The notes under the pieces are model-generated. The model had not been told where the DNA came from. It made no database searches and saw only the letters and a program-made list of their open reading frames with translations. Below, piece by piece: positions 45,299 through 53,486 of a DNA stretch of 64,000 nucleotides (position 1 is its first letter; every line of letters starts with the position of its first letter). A program made the translations under genes and the position numbers. The stretch is from Bradyrhizobium sediminis (GTDB lineage: Bacteria; Pseudomonadota; Alphaproteobacteria; Rhizobiales; Xanthobacteraceae), in assembly GCF_018736085.1 (NCBI RefSeq), contig NZ_CP076134.1, forward strand, positions 558,001-622,000. The letters run 5' to 3'.

Positions 45299-45949
45299 AT
45301 GATCACGCTTTATCACTGCCACGCCGCGCGCTCGTTCCGGCCGCTGTGGATGCTGGAAGAGATGGGGCTGCCGTACGATCTGAAGATGCTGCCGTTTCCG
45401 CCGCGGGTATTGGCCAAGGAATATCTCGCCATCAATCCGCTCGGCACCATTCCGTTCATGATCGACGGCGATACCAGGATGACGGAGTCCTCGGGCATCT
45501 GTCACTATCTCGGCACAAGGCACGGACCGACGCCGCTGATTGTCGGGGTCGACGAGCCGGCCTATGGCGCGTTCCTGAACTGGATGTATTTCAGCGACGC
45601 GACGCTGACCTTTCCGCAGACGCTTGTGCTCCGCTACAGCCAGCTGGAGCCCGAGGAAAGGCGCAATCCGCAGGTGGCGGGAGACTACGCCAAATGGTTC
45701 CTGGGGAGGCTGCGGGCGGTCGAAGCCGCCACGGCGAACGCGGAGACGCTGGTCGCCGGCCGCTTCACCGCGGCCGATATCGTCATCGGCTATGCCTTGC
45801 GGCTGGCCGAAAACATCGGGCTATCCAAGGATTTCGGGCCCAATGTCGCCGCCTATTGGCAGCGCCTGCAGGCGCGCGACGGCTACAGAAGGGCGGTCGC
45901 CGCCGAGACTCTGGCCGGCGAGCAGCAAAAGGTCGCGCGGCGCTCCTGA
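45299..45949 (+). CDS. glutathione S-transferase family protein
   Basis: The 216-residue protein has the thioredoxin-like N-domain (ITLYHCHAARSFRPLWMLEE, NPLGTIPFMIDGDTRMTESS with the cis-proline and the ES glutathione-binding pair) and an all-helical C-domain containing RFTAADIVIGYAL, the GST N-capping box. It conjugates or reduces substrates with glutathione in the cytoplasm. The ATG at 45299 follows AAGGGAAA. It is divergent from the ACAD10/11-like gene and upstream of the AraC regulator; the substrate is unknown. Confidence 0.88.
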   Translation: MITLYHCHAARSFRPLWMLEEMGLPYDLKMLPFPPRVLAKEYLAINPLGTIPFMIDGDTRMTESSGICHYLGTRHGPTPLIVGVDEPAYGAFLNWMYFSDATLTFPQTLVLRYSQLEPEERRNPQVAGDYAKWFLGRLRAVEAATANAETLVAGRFTAADIVIGYALRLAENIGLSKDFGPNVAAYWQRLQARDGYRRAVAAETLAGEQQKVARRS

Positions 45950-46111
45950 AGGGTTCCCCCCGGAGCGTCCAAATCGGCCGAATCCTGAGCATTCCCCGGT
46001 ATTTATCGCGGGTGACATCCGCCGCGATTTCTGTATTCTGCCGTTCGCTCCACCAGAGAGCTCCGCACCAACGCGGCAAGAAGTAGATCTCGCTCCCGGG
46101 AGGGAACGCTT

Positions 46112-46933
46112 ATGAACGATTACGACCGCCGCGAATCCGGGCGGCTGATGCTGATCAGCCCCGAACGGGTGTTCTATGCGGGCCTGCTCGGCAGGCCGCG
46201 AAAGCGCACCAGTGGCGGATACAACATCTACGCCGCGATGCGCGGGCAGCTCAAAATCACCGAAGGCAAGTCGGAGGTAACGGGCGAGGTGGCGGTGGTG
46301 TCGCCCTATTCGACCCACAGCGTCGAGAGCGATCACACATCGATCATCTGCCTCGTGATCGAACCGGAAACGGTCGAGCCCGCGGCGATGGCGGCCCTGA
46401 GCGCCAGGATTTCCGGGACCGATGCGCCCGACTTCGCGCGGCGGATTCGCGATGCCTACGAGGCCTTGCGCCTCGGCGAGCGCAACGGCGGCTTTACCAC
46501 CGCCGATTTCGACCAGCTCTGTTTCGGCGAGAATTTGCCGGACCGCAACATCGATTGCCGCATCCGGCGAGCGGCCGCAAGACTCAACGACTTCTCCGGC
46601 GTCAAGATGACCGCGGCCGACTGCGCCGCATCGGTCAGCCTGTCGCCGTCGCGCTTCCTGCATCTGTTCAAGGAACAGACCGGCGTATCGTTCCGCGCGT
46701 TTCGCGCCTGGAAGCGGGCGCGGCATCTCTTGCATTTCGTCAACGAGGACATCAACCTCGCGCATCTGGCGCAGGACATCGGCTATCCCGATTCGACCCA
46801 TTTCAGCCATTCGATCCGCCGGTTCTACGGCCTGCAGCCGCGCGCGATCTTTTCGGGCTCCAGGGATCTGGCGATCTATCGCAGCGACGCGGGCGTGCTC
46901 GACAGCGCCGGATTCCGTCAGGGACGGCCCTGA
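46112..46933 (+). CDS. AraC-family transcriptional regulator
   Basis: The 273-residue protein has an N-terminal cupin-like ligand domain (GGYNIYAAMRGQLKITEGKS, EVAVVSPYSTHSVESDHTSI) and a C-terminal double helix-turn-helix. The first is AADCAASVSLSPSRFLHLFK with EQTGVSFRAFRAWKR; the second is INLAHLAQDIGYPDSTHFSH with SIRRFYGLQPRAIF. It binds DNA and probably responds to a small carboxylic or aromatic compound. The start follows GGGAGGGAACGCTT. It precedes the beta-keto acid cleavage enzyme, the ligase and the carboxylase on the same strand, which are its likely targets. Confidence 0.9.
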   Translation: MNDYDRRESGRLMLISPERVFYAGLLGRPRKRTSGGYNIYAAMRGQLKITEGKSEVTGEVAVVSPYSTHSVESDHTSIICLVIEPETVEPAAMAALSARISGTDAPDFARRIRDAYEALRLGERNGGFTTADFDQLCFGENLPDRNIDCRIRRAAARLNDFSGVKMTAADCAASVSLSPSRFLHLFKEQTGVSFRAFRAWKRARHLLHFVNEDINLAHLAQDIGYPDSTHFSHSIRRFYGLQPRAIFSGSRDLAIYRSDAGVLDSAGFRQGRP

Positions 46934-47057
46934 TGCCGATCGTCACGGGGCAATAGCGGGTGGACGCAAGAAGCCGATGACGGCGCGACGCATGATCCGC
47001 CGCGAACATCATGCATGCGCGCGCCCCCCGCGACCTGAACCGATCGAAAGCTGATCC

Positions 47058-47924
47058 ATGAGCGACAAGGCTGTCATCACCTGCGCGCTGAACGGCGTGC
47101 TGACCGATCCGAAACAGCACCACGTTCCCGTTACCCCGGAGGAAATGGCGCGCGAAGCCAGGGCTGCCTTCAACGCCGGCGCCAGCGTGATGCATATCCA
47201 TCTGCGCCAGCAGGCGCCGGGCAAGGGGCATCTGCCGTCCTGGGAGGTCGGCGTGAGCAGAGAGATCCAGCAGGCGATCCGCGAGGCCTGCCCGGGGGTG
47301 ATCATCAATCACACCACCGGCACATCGGGACCCAACTACCAGGGCGCGCTCGATTGCGTGCGCGAGACCAGGCCGGAAATGGCGGCCTGCAACGCAGGCT
47401 CGCTGAATTATCTCAAGGTGAAGGCCGACAACACCTGGGCCTGGCCGCCGATGATGTTCGATAACGCGGTCGAGAAGGTGCAGGACTATCTCGACGTCAT
47501 GAAGCAGGCGAACACCATTCCGGAATTCGAATGCTTCGACGTCGGCATCGTGCGCTGTGTCGGGATGTACCGGCAGACCGGCATGTATTCCGGGCCGCTG
47601 GAATACAATTTCGTCATGGGCGTTGCCTCCGGCATGCCGGCCGATCCGGAATTGCTGCCGATCCTGTTGAAGCTGAAACTGCCGGACGCGCATTGGCAGG
47701 TTACCGCGATCGGACGCGCCGAAATCTGGCCGCTGCACCAGCGCTGCGCCGATCTCGGCGGCCATCTGCGCACCGGGCTGGAGGATACGTTCTATCTCGG
47801 CGACGGCACCAAGGTGACCTCGAACGGCCAGCTGATCGAGGGCATCGCCGCCTGTGCGCGCAAGGCCGGCCGCGAGATCGCAAGCCCGGCCGAAGCGCGG
47901 CAGATTTTCGGGATCAGGCATTAG
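47058..47924 (+). CDS. beta-keto acid cleavage enzyme (BKACE, DUF849)
   Basis: The 288-residue protein belongs to the family of 3-keto-5-aminohexanoate cleavage enzyme. It condenses a beta-keto acid with acetyl-CoA to give acetoacetate and a new acyl-CoA. The zinc-binding VMHIHLR (HxH) follows AARAAFNAGA-like helix sequence; INHTTGTSGPNYQGALDCVR, MAACNAGSLNY and ECFDVGIVRCVGMY mark the barrel strands. The substrate class varies widely in this family and cannot be fixed here. It lies between the AraC gene and an acyl-CoA ligase, which suggests one regulated catabolic pathway. Confidence 0.88.
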   Translation: MSDKAVITCALNGVLTDPKQHHVPVTPEEMAREARAAFNAGASVMHIHLRQQAPGKGHLPSWEVGVSREIQQAIREACPGVIINHTTGTSGPNYQGALDCVRETRPEMAACNAGSLNYLKVKADNTWAWPPMMFDNAVEKVQDYLDVMKQANTIPEFECFDVGIVRCVGMYRQTGMYSGPLEYNFVMGVASGMPADPELLPILLKLKLPDAHWQVTAIGRAEIWPLHQRCADLGGHLRTGLEDTFYLGDGTKVTSNGQLIEGIAACARKAGREIASPAEARQIFGIRH

Positions 47925-47933
47925 TCAGCCGAT

Positions 47934-48018
47934 CGTCATTGCGAGCGAAGCGAAGCAATCCATCTCGCCACGCAAAGAAAGAATGGATTGCTTCGTCGCT
48001 TCGCTCCTCGCAATGACG
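47934..48018. repeat. palindromic repeat, family B
   Basis: Arms CGTCATTGCGAGCGAAGCGA and TCGCTTCGCTCCTCGCAATG with inner AAGCAATCCAT/ATGGATTGCTT form a near-complete inverted repeat between the BKACE stop and the ligase ribosome site. It is the closest relative of the 39117 copy. Confidence 0.8.
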
Positions 48019-48037
48019 AAATGAGGGAGTTAACCGA

Positions 48038-49639
48038 ATGACCAATCTCGCAGCGACCGGCGGCGTGCCGGGACCGGGCCGTATCGGCCGGGTGGCGATC
48101 GGCGATCTCCTGAAACGCGCCGCGGCGCGGTTTCCAGACCGGGTCGCGCTGACCGACGGCGCGCGGCGCGTGACCTTCACCGAGCTCGAGCGCGACGCCA
48201 ATCGCTTTGCCAACTATCTGGTGGCGCGGGGCCTCAAGCCCGGCGAGAAGATCTCCACCATCAACAACAATTCGGTCGAATTCGTCAAAGCGCTGTTCGG
48301 CATCCATCGCGCCGGCCTGGTCTGGGTTCCGATCAACACCATGCTCGGCCCGGCCGACATGGATTACATCCTCGATCATGCCGGGGTGCGCTTCGCGCTG
48401 ATCGACGATAATCTGCATGCGCAAGAAGATCGCCGCGCCGCGCTGCAAAAGCGCGGCATGGACTTGATCGCGGTCGACCTCGCCGGCACCGCCGCCGCGC
48501 AGGGGCTGCAGAATTTCAACGACCTCCTGAAAGGCCAGTCCGAGATCGAGCCCGAGATCGAGATCGACGATCGCGATCTCGCCATGATCATCTACACCTC
48601 GGGCACCACCTCGCGCCCGAAAGGCGCGATGCATTGCCATCTCGCGGTGGTGATGGCGGTGATGAGCAACTGCGTCGAGATGCATCTCGACCGCACCGAC
48701 GGCATCACCGGGCAGTTCCCGCTGTTCCACTGCGCGGGCCATGTGCTGCTCCTGAGTTACCTCTCGGTCGGCGGGCGCATGGCGCTGATGCGCGGCTTCG
48801 ATCCGGTGGTCTGCATGGAAGCCATCGTGCGCGACAAGCTGACCGTCTTCGTCGGGCTGTCGCTGATGTATCAGGCGATTCTCGATCACCCTCGCCGCAG
48901 GGAATACGACCTGTCCGGCCTGCGCACCTGCATCTATACCATGGCGCCGATGGGACGCCCGCTGTTGGAGCGCGCGATGGCCGACCTCTGTCCGAACTTC
49001 GTTCTGTCGAGCGGCCAGACCGAGATGTATCCGGCCACCACGATGTCGCGGCCGGAAGTGCAGCTCAACCGCTTCGGTAATTACTGGGGCGAATCGCTGA
49101 TCGTGAACGAGACCGCGATCATGGACGACGACGGCAACCTCCTGCCGCACGGCCAGGCCGGCGAACTGGTGCATCGCGGACCCAACGTGATGATGGGCTA
49201 TTACAGGGATCCGAAGGCGACCGAAGAGGCGCGCAAGTTCGGCTGGCACCACACCGGCGATCTCGCCGTCATCGACGAGAACGGCGAGGTGCTGTTCCTC
49301 GACCGCAAGAAGGACATGATCAAGTCCGGCGGCGAGAACGTCGCTTCCGTCAAGATCGAGGAGACATTGCTGGCCCATCCCGCGGTGCAGAACGCCGCCG
49401 TGGTCGGCCTGCCGCATCCGCAATGGGGCGAGGCGGTGTCGGCCTTCGTCAAATTGAAGCCGGGCGCGGTCGCCGACGAGGCCGGGATAGCCGAGCATTG
49501 CCGCAAGCATCTCGGCGGCTTCCAGGTGCCGAAATTCATCAAGATCGTCGATGAAATGCCGATGACGGCGACCGGCAAATTGCGCAAAGTCGAACTGCGG
49601 CAGGCCTACAGCGAGCATTTTGCGAAGAAGAGCGCATGA
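48038..49639 (+). CDS. acyl-CoA synthetase (AMP-dependent ligase)
   Basis: The 533-residue ligase has the adenylation motifs IIYTSGTTSRPKGAMHCH, SSGQTEMYPATTMSRPE, ELVHRGPNVMMGYYRDP, GWHHTGDLAVIDENGEVLFL, DRKKDMIKSGGENV, and the catalytic lysine in MTATGKLRKVELRQA. It activates a free acid to acyl-CoA in the cytoplasm. The ATG follows GGGAG placed just after a family B repeat. Its position between BKACE and the two carboxylase subunits suggests that the activated acid is the substrate of a short catabolic pathway in this cluster. Confidence 0.9.
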   Translation: MTNLAATGGVPGPGRIGRVAIGDLLKRAAARFPDRVALTDGARRVTFTELERDANRFANYLVARGLKPGEKISTINNNSVEFVKALFGIHRAGLVWVPINTMLGPADMDYILDHAGVRFALIDDNLHAQEDRRAALQKRGMDLIAVDLAGTAAAQGLQNFNDLLKGQSEIEPEIEIDDRDLAMIIYTSGTTSRPKGAMHCHLAVVMAVMSNCVEMHLDRTDGITGQFPLFHCAGHVLLLSYLSVGGRMALMRGFDPVVCMEAIVRDKLTVFVGLSLMYQAILDHPRRREYDLSGLRTCIYTMAPMGRPLLERAMADLCPNFVLSSGQTEMYPATTMSRPEVQLNRFGNYWGESLIVNETAIMDDDGNLLPHGQAGELVHRGPNVMMGYYRDPKATEEARKFGWHHTGDLAVIDENGEVLFLDRKKDMIKSGGENVASVKIEETLLAHPAVQNAAVVGLPHPQWGEAVSAFVKLKPGAVADEAGIAEHCRKHLGGFQVPKFIKIVDEMPMTATGKLRKVELRQAYSEHFAKKSA

Positions 49640-49647
49640 CCAGACAC

Positions 49648-49741
49648 CGTCATTCCGGGGCGCGCGAAGCGCGAGCCCGGAATCTCGAGCTAATTATCTC
49701 TGGATTCCGGGTTCAGCCCTGCGGGCTGCCCCGGAATGACG
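49648..49741. repeat. palindromic repeat, family C
   Basis: Outer arms CGTCATTCCGGGGCGCGC and GGGCTGCCCCGGAATGACG with inner AGCCCGGAATCTCGAG and TGGATTCCGGGTTCAG form an inverted repeat between the ligase and carboxylase genes. It matches the copies at 12189 and 21382. Confidence 0.75.
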
Positions 49742-49765
49742 GGGCAACAGGAATGATCGACATTT

Positions 49766-51382
49766 ATGGCCGTCATTGAATCGACCATCGCCACGGGCAG
49801 CGCTGCCTACCAGGCCAACCGCGAAGGCATGCTGGCGCTGATCGCGCGGATGCGCAGCCTCGAAGAGCGGGCGCGCGCCGCCTCGGCCGCCGCCAAGGAC
49901 CGCTTTCACAAGCGCGGGCAGTTGCTGCCGCGCGAGCGCGTGGCGCTGGTGCTCGATCCCGGCGCGCCGTTCATCGAGCTGTCGACGCTGGCGGGTTACA
50001 TGTTCGACGTGCCCGACGCCGCCAGGAGCGTTCCCGGCGGCGGCCTGATCGCCGGCATCGGCTTCGTCGCCGGCATCCGCTGCATGGTCAGCGCCAATGA
50101 TTCCGGCATCGATGCCGGTGCGCTGCAGCCGTTCGGCCTCGACAAGACCTTGCGGGTGCAGGAACTGGCGCTGGAGAACAAGCTGCCTTTCGTGCAGCTG
50201 GTCGAAAGCGCCGGCGCCAATCTGTTGCGCTACCGGGTCGAGGATTTCGTCCGCGGCGGCAACATCTTCCGCAACCTGGCGCGGCTGTCGGCGGCAGGCC
50301 TGCCGGTGGTGACGGTGACGCACGGCTCATCGACCGCGGGCGGCGCCTACCAGACCGGCCTGTCCGATTACATCGTGATGGTGCGCGGCCGCACCCGCGC
50401 CTTCCTCGCCGGACCGCCGCTGTTGAAGGCGGCAACCGGAGAGATCGCCACCGAGGAAGAACTCGGCGGCGCCGAGATGCACACCAGCATTTCCGGCCTC
50501 GGCGACTATCTGGCCGAGGACGACCGCGATGCGCTGCGCATTGCGCGCGACATCATGGCCAATCTGCAATGGGACCGGCCGGCCCCGGACCAGACCTCGC
50601 ATCGGCCGCCGCGCCATGATCCGGAGGAATTGCTCGGCATCATGCCGATGGACCACAAGCGGCCGGTCGACATGCGCCAGGCGATTGCCCGGTTCATCGA
50701 CGACTCCGATTTCACCGAGTTCGGCACCAATTACGGACCGGCCACCGTATGCGGCCACGCCCGCATCGAAGGCCAGGCGATCGGCATCATCACCAATAAC
50801 GGCCCGCTCGATCCCGACGGCGCCAACAAGGCGACGCATTTCATCCAGGCCTGCTGCCAGTCGCGCACGCCGCTGCTCTACCTCAACAACACCACCGGCT
50901 ACATGGTCGGCAAGGCCTATGAAGAGGCCGGCATGATCAAGCACGGCTCCAAGATGATCCAGGCGGTGACCTCGGCCACCGTGCCGCAGATCACGATCTA
51001 TTGCGGCGCGTCGTTCGGCGCCGGCAATTACGGCATGTGCGGCCGCGGCTTCCATCCGCGCTTCTGCTTCTCGTGGCCCAACGCCAAGACCGCTGTGATG
51101 GGCGGCGAGCAGGCCGCCGAAACCATGGCGATCGTCACGGAAGCCGCCGCCATCAGGCGCGGCAAGCCGATCGAGAAGGAAAAGCTCGACGCCATGAAGG
51201 CGCAAATCATCGGCGTGTTCGACGGCCAGATGGACGTATTCTCCACCAGCGCGCGGGTGCTCGACGACGGCGTCATCGATCCCCGCGATACCCGCAAGAT
51301 CCTGGCCGAGGTGCTGGCGATCTGCCGCGAGGCCGAGGCGCGCAACCCCCAGCGCATGCAGTTCTCGGTCGCGCGGCCATGA
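49766..51382 (+). CDS. acyl-CoA carboxylase, carboxyltransferase (beta) subunit
   Basis: The 538-residue protein is the carboxyltransferase half of a biotin-dependent acyl-CoA carboxylase. Features are RFHKRGQLLPRERVALVLDP, the first crotonase-like domain with LVESAGANLLRY and GSSTAGGAYQTGLSDYIVMV, and the second with ITNNGPLDPDGANKATHFIQ, LLYLNNTTGYMVGKAYEEAG and GASFGAGNYGMCGRGFHPRF. The overall pattern is that of methylcrotonyl-CoA/geranyl-CoA carboxylase beta chains. Its stop overlaps the alpha subunit start by four bases (ATGA). The exact acyl-CoA (methylcrotonyl, geranyl or other) cannot be decided from sequence alone. Confidence 0.9.
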   Translation: MAVIESTIATGSAAYQANREGMLALIARMRSLEERARAASAAAKDRFHKRGQLLPRERVALVLDPGAPFIELSTLAGYMFDVPDAARSVPGGGLIAGIGFVAGIRCMVSANDSGIDAGALQPFGLDKTLRVQELALENKLPFVQLVESAGANLLRYRVEDFVRGGNIFRNLARLSAAGLPVVTVTHGSSTAGGAYQTGLSDYIVMVRGRTRAFLAGPPLLKAATGEIATEEELGGAEMHTSISGLGDYLAEDDRDALRIARDIMANLQWDRPAPDQTSHRPPRHDPEELLGIMPMDHKRPVDMRQAIARFIDDSDFTEFGTNYGPATVCGHARIEGQAIGIITNNGPLDPDGANKATHFIQACCQSRTPLLYLNNTTGYMVGKAYEEAGMIKHGSKMIQAVTSATVPQITIYCGASFGAGNYGMCGRGFHPRFCFSWPNAKTAVMGGEQAAETMAIVTEAAAIRRGKPIEKEKLDAMKAQIIGVFDGQMDVFSTSARVLDDGVIDPRDTRKILAEVLAICREAEARNPQRMQFSVARP

Positions 51383-53361
51383 AGGCTCAAATGAAGAAGA
51401 TGCCGTTCCACAAGATACTGATCGCCAATCGCGGCGAGATAAGCTTGCGGATCATGCGTACCGCGCGCCGCCTCGGCTATGGCGTGGTCGCGGTCTATTC
51501 CGACGCCGACCGCGAGGCTTTGCATGTGCGCGAGGCGGATCAGGCCATCTGCATCGGCGAGGCACTGCCGGCGCAATCCTATTTGCGGATCGAGGCGATT
51601 ATCGCGGCGGCCAAGGCCAGCGGCGCCGACGCTATTCATCCCGGCTACGGCTTTCTCGCCGAGAACGAGGAGTTCGCCCAAGCCTGCCGCGACGCGGGTC
51701 TGGTGTTCATCGGGCCGTCGCCGGAAGCCATCAAGGCGATAGGCAACAAGGCCGGCGCCAAGGACATCATGCGGGCGGCCGGCGTGCCCTGCGTGCCCGG
51801 CTATCAGGGCGTCGACCAGAGCGACGGCGCGATGTTCGCCGAAGCCGAGCGGATCGGTTTTCCCGTCATGATCAAGGCCGTCGCGGGCGGCGGCGGGCGC
51901 GGCATGCGGCTGGTCACGGATGCAGCGATGTTTCTCGACACGCTACGCAGCGCGCGGTCCGAAGCGCAAGGCGCGTTCGGCGACCCGACCGTGATCCTGG
52001 AGCGGGCGATCGCCGATCCCCGCCACATCGAAATCCAGGTGTTCGGCGATCGTCATGGTAACGCCATCCATCTCGGCGAGCGCGACTGCTCGGTGCAGCG
52101 GCGGCACCAGAAGCTGATCGAGGAGGCACCGTCGCCGGCGGTCACGCCGGATTTGCGGGCGCGGATGGGCGCCGTCGCGGTGGCCGCGATCAAGTCGATC
52201 GGCTACGAAGGCGCGGGCACGCTGGAGTTTTTGCTCGATAAGTCAGGCGAATTCTATTTCATGGAAATGAATACGCGGCTGCAGGTCGAGCATCCCGTCA
52301 CCGAGGCGATCACCGGGCTCGACCTGGTCGAACTGCAATTGCGGGTCGCCGGCGGCGAGCCGCTGGGGCTCAAGCAGGAAGACATCCGGTTTTCCGGCCA
52401 CGCCATCGAGGTGCGGCTGTGTTCGGAGGATGCCGGCCACGATTTCATGCCGCAATCCGGCCGGATGGCGCTGTGGCAGATGCCGCAAGGCATCCGCGTC
52501 GAGCACGCGCTGCAATCCGGCTCCGAGATTCCGCCGTTCTACGATTCGATGATCGCCAAGCTGATCAGCCATGGCGAAAGCCGCGACGAAGCCCGGGGCA
52601 AGCTGATTTGCGGTCTCGAGCAGGTCGCGGCCTTCGGCGTCACCACCAATCAGGGATTTCTGATCGACTGCCTGCGTCATCCCGCTTTTGCGGGGGGCGA
52701 AGCCACCACGGCGTTCATCGGAGAGCATCGCGACGAACTATTGGCGGGAACAAAGGATCCGTCGTCCGAGGCGACGCTGGCGGCGTTGCTGCTCTACGTA
52801 ACTGCTCCTGACGCGCCGCCGTGGCGCAAGGGCCGGACGCTGGCGACGGCGTTCCCGCTTCCCGTTCGCCTGGAGCTCGACCATGGCAACTATGATCTCG
52901 AAGTCGTGCGCGAGCGCGACGGCGGCTATGTCGCAAGCCTCGGCGGCAGCGCGCACCGTTTCGAGATCGACGACCTCGGCGGCGATACCATCCGCTTCCG
53001 CAGCAACGGTGTGATGGAGACCGCGAAGTTCCTGCGCAACGACGACCGGCTCTATTTCCTGCACCGGGGAACGACCATAGCGGTGCGCGATCTTACCCTG
53101 GCCGCGCCGGCAACGGCGGCGGCAACCGGCGGCGACGGCAAGGTTCGCGCGGCGATGAACGGCCGCGTCGTCGCGGTGCTGGTCAAGCCGGGCGACAAGG
53201 TCGCGGCCGGCCAGCCCGTGATGACGCTGGAAGCGATGAAGATGGAGCATGTCCACACCGCAGGGATCGCGGGCACCATCTCCGCCATCGATGTCGCTGA
53301 GGGCGAGCAGGTGACGACGGGGAAGATCGTCGTCGAGATCGAGGCGGCGGCGGCAACATAG
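51379..53361 (+). CDS. acyl-CoA carboxylase, biotin carboxylase/biotin carrier (alpha) subunit
   Basis: The 660-residue protein holds an N-terminal biotin carboxylase (KILIANRGEISLRIMRTARR, IHPGYGFLAENEEF, the ATP-grasp glycine loop KAVAGGGGRGMRLV, FYFMEMNTRLQVEHPVTE) and a C-terminal biotin carrier domain with the biotinylation motif LEAMKMEHV near residue 618. It carboxylates biotin with ATP and bicarbonate and passes CO2 to the beta subunit. A longer upstream open frame exists but overlaps the beta gene; the ATG at 51379 is right because it overlaps that gene's stop. Family A repeat sequence follows the stop. Confidence 0.92.
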   Translation: MKAQMKKMPFHKILIANRGEISLRIMRTARRLGYGVVAVYSDADREALHVREADQAICIGEALPAQSYLRIEAIIAAAKASGADAIHPGYGFLAENEEFAQACRDAGLVFIGPSPEAIKAIGNKAGAKDIMRAAGVPCVPGYQGVDQSDGAMFAEAERIGFPVMIKAVAGGGGRGMRLVTDAAMFLDTLRSARSEAQGAFGDPTVILERAIADPRHIEIQVFGDRHGNAIHLGERDCSVQRRHQKLIEEAPSPAVTPDLRARMGAVAVAAIKSIGYEGAGTLEFLLDKSGEFYFMEMNTRLQVEHPVTEAITGLDLVELQLRVAGGEPLGLKQEDIRFSGHAIEVRLCSEDAGHDFMPQSGRMALWQMPQGIRVEHALQSGSEIPPFYDSMIAKLISHGESRDEARGKLICGLEQVAAFGVTTNQGFLIDCLRHPAFAGGEATTAFIGEHRDELLAGTKDPSSEATLAALLLYVTAPDAPPWRKGRTLATAFPLPVRLELDHGNYDLEVVRERDGGYVASLGGSAHRFEIDDLGGDTIRFRSNGVMETAKFLRNDDRLYFLHRGTTIAVRDLTLAAPATAAATGGDGKVRAAMNGRVVAVLVKPGDKVAAGQPVMTLEAMKMEHVHTAGIAGTISAIDVAEGEQVTTGKIVVEIEAAAAT

Positions 53362-53366
53362 TTCTC

Positions 53367-53413
53367 CGTCGTCCCGGCCAAGCGAGCATCGCGAGCGCCG
53401 AGCCGGGATCCAT
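53367..53413. repeat. REP-like repeat, family A, left arm separated by IS110 element
   Basis: The sequence CGTCGTCCCGGCCAAGCGAG with CGAGCCGGGATCCATA is a left arm of family A. Its partner right arm (TATGGGTCCCGGCTCAAGGC) lies 1.4 kb away at 54854-54886, directly after the IS110 element's right inverted repeat. The element has therefore inserted between the arms. Confidence 0.6.
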
Positions 53414-53486
53414 ACCGCGTGATTTATCGATTTTGGAAAGCCGTTCGACGACCTGTCGTAACCACGAAGGCCGGTGGTTGATGGGG

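Noticed and set aside
51001..51378. An N-terminal extension of the biotin carboxylase subunit
   Set aside because: The extension overlaps the carboxyltransferase gene in another frame; the ATG at 51379 overlaps that gene's stop, as usual for coupled subunits.
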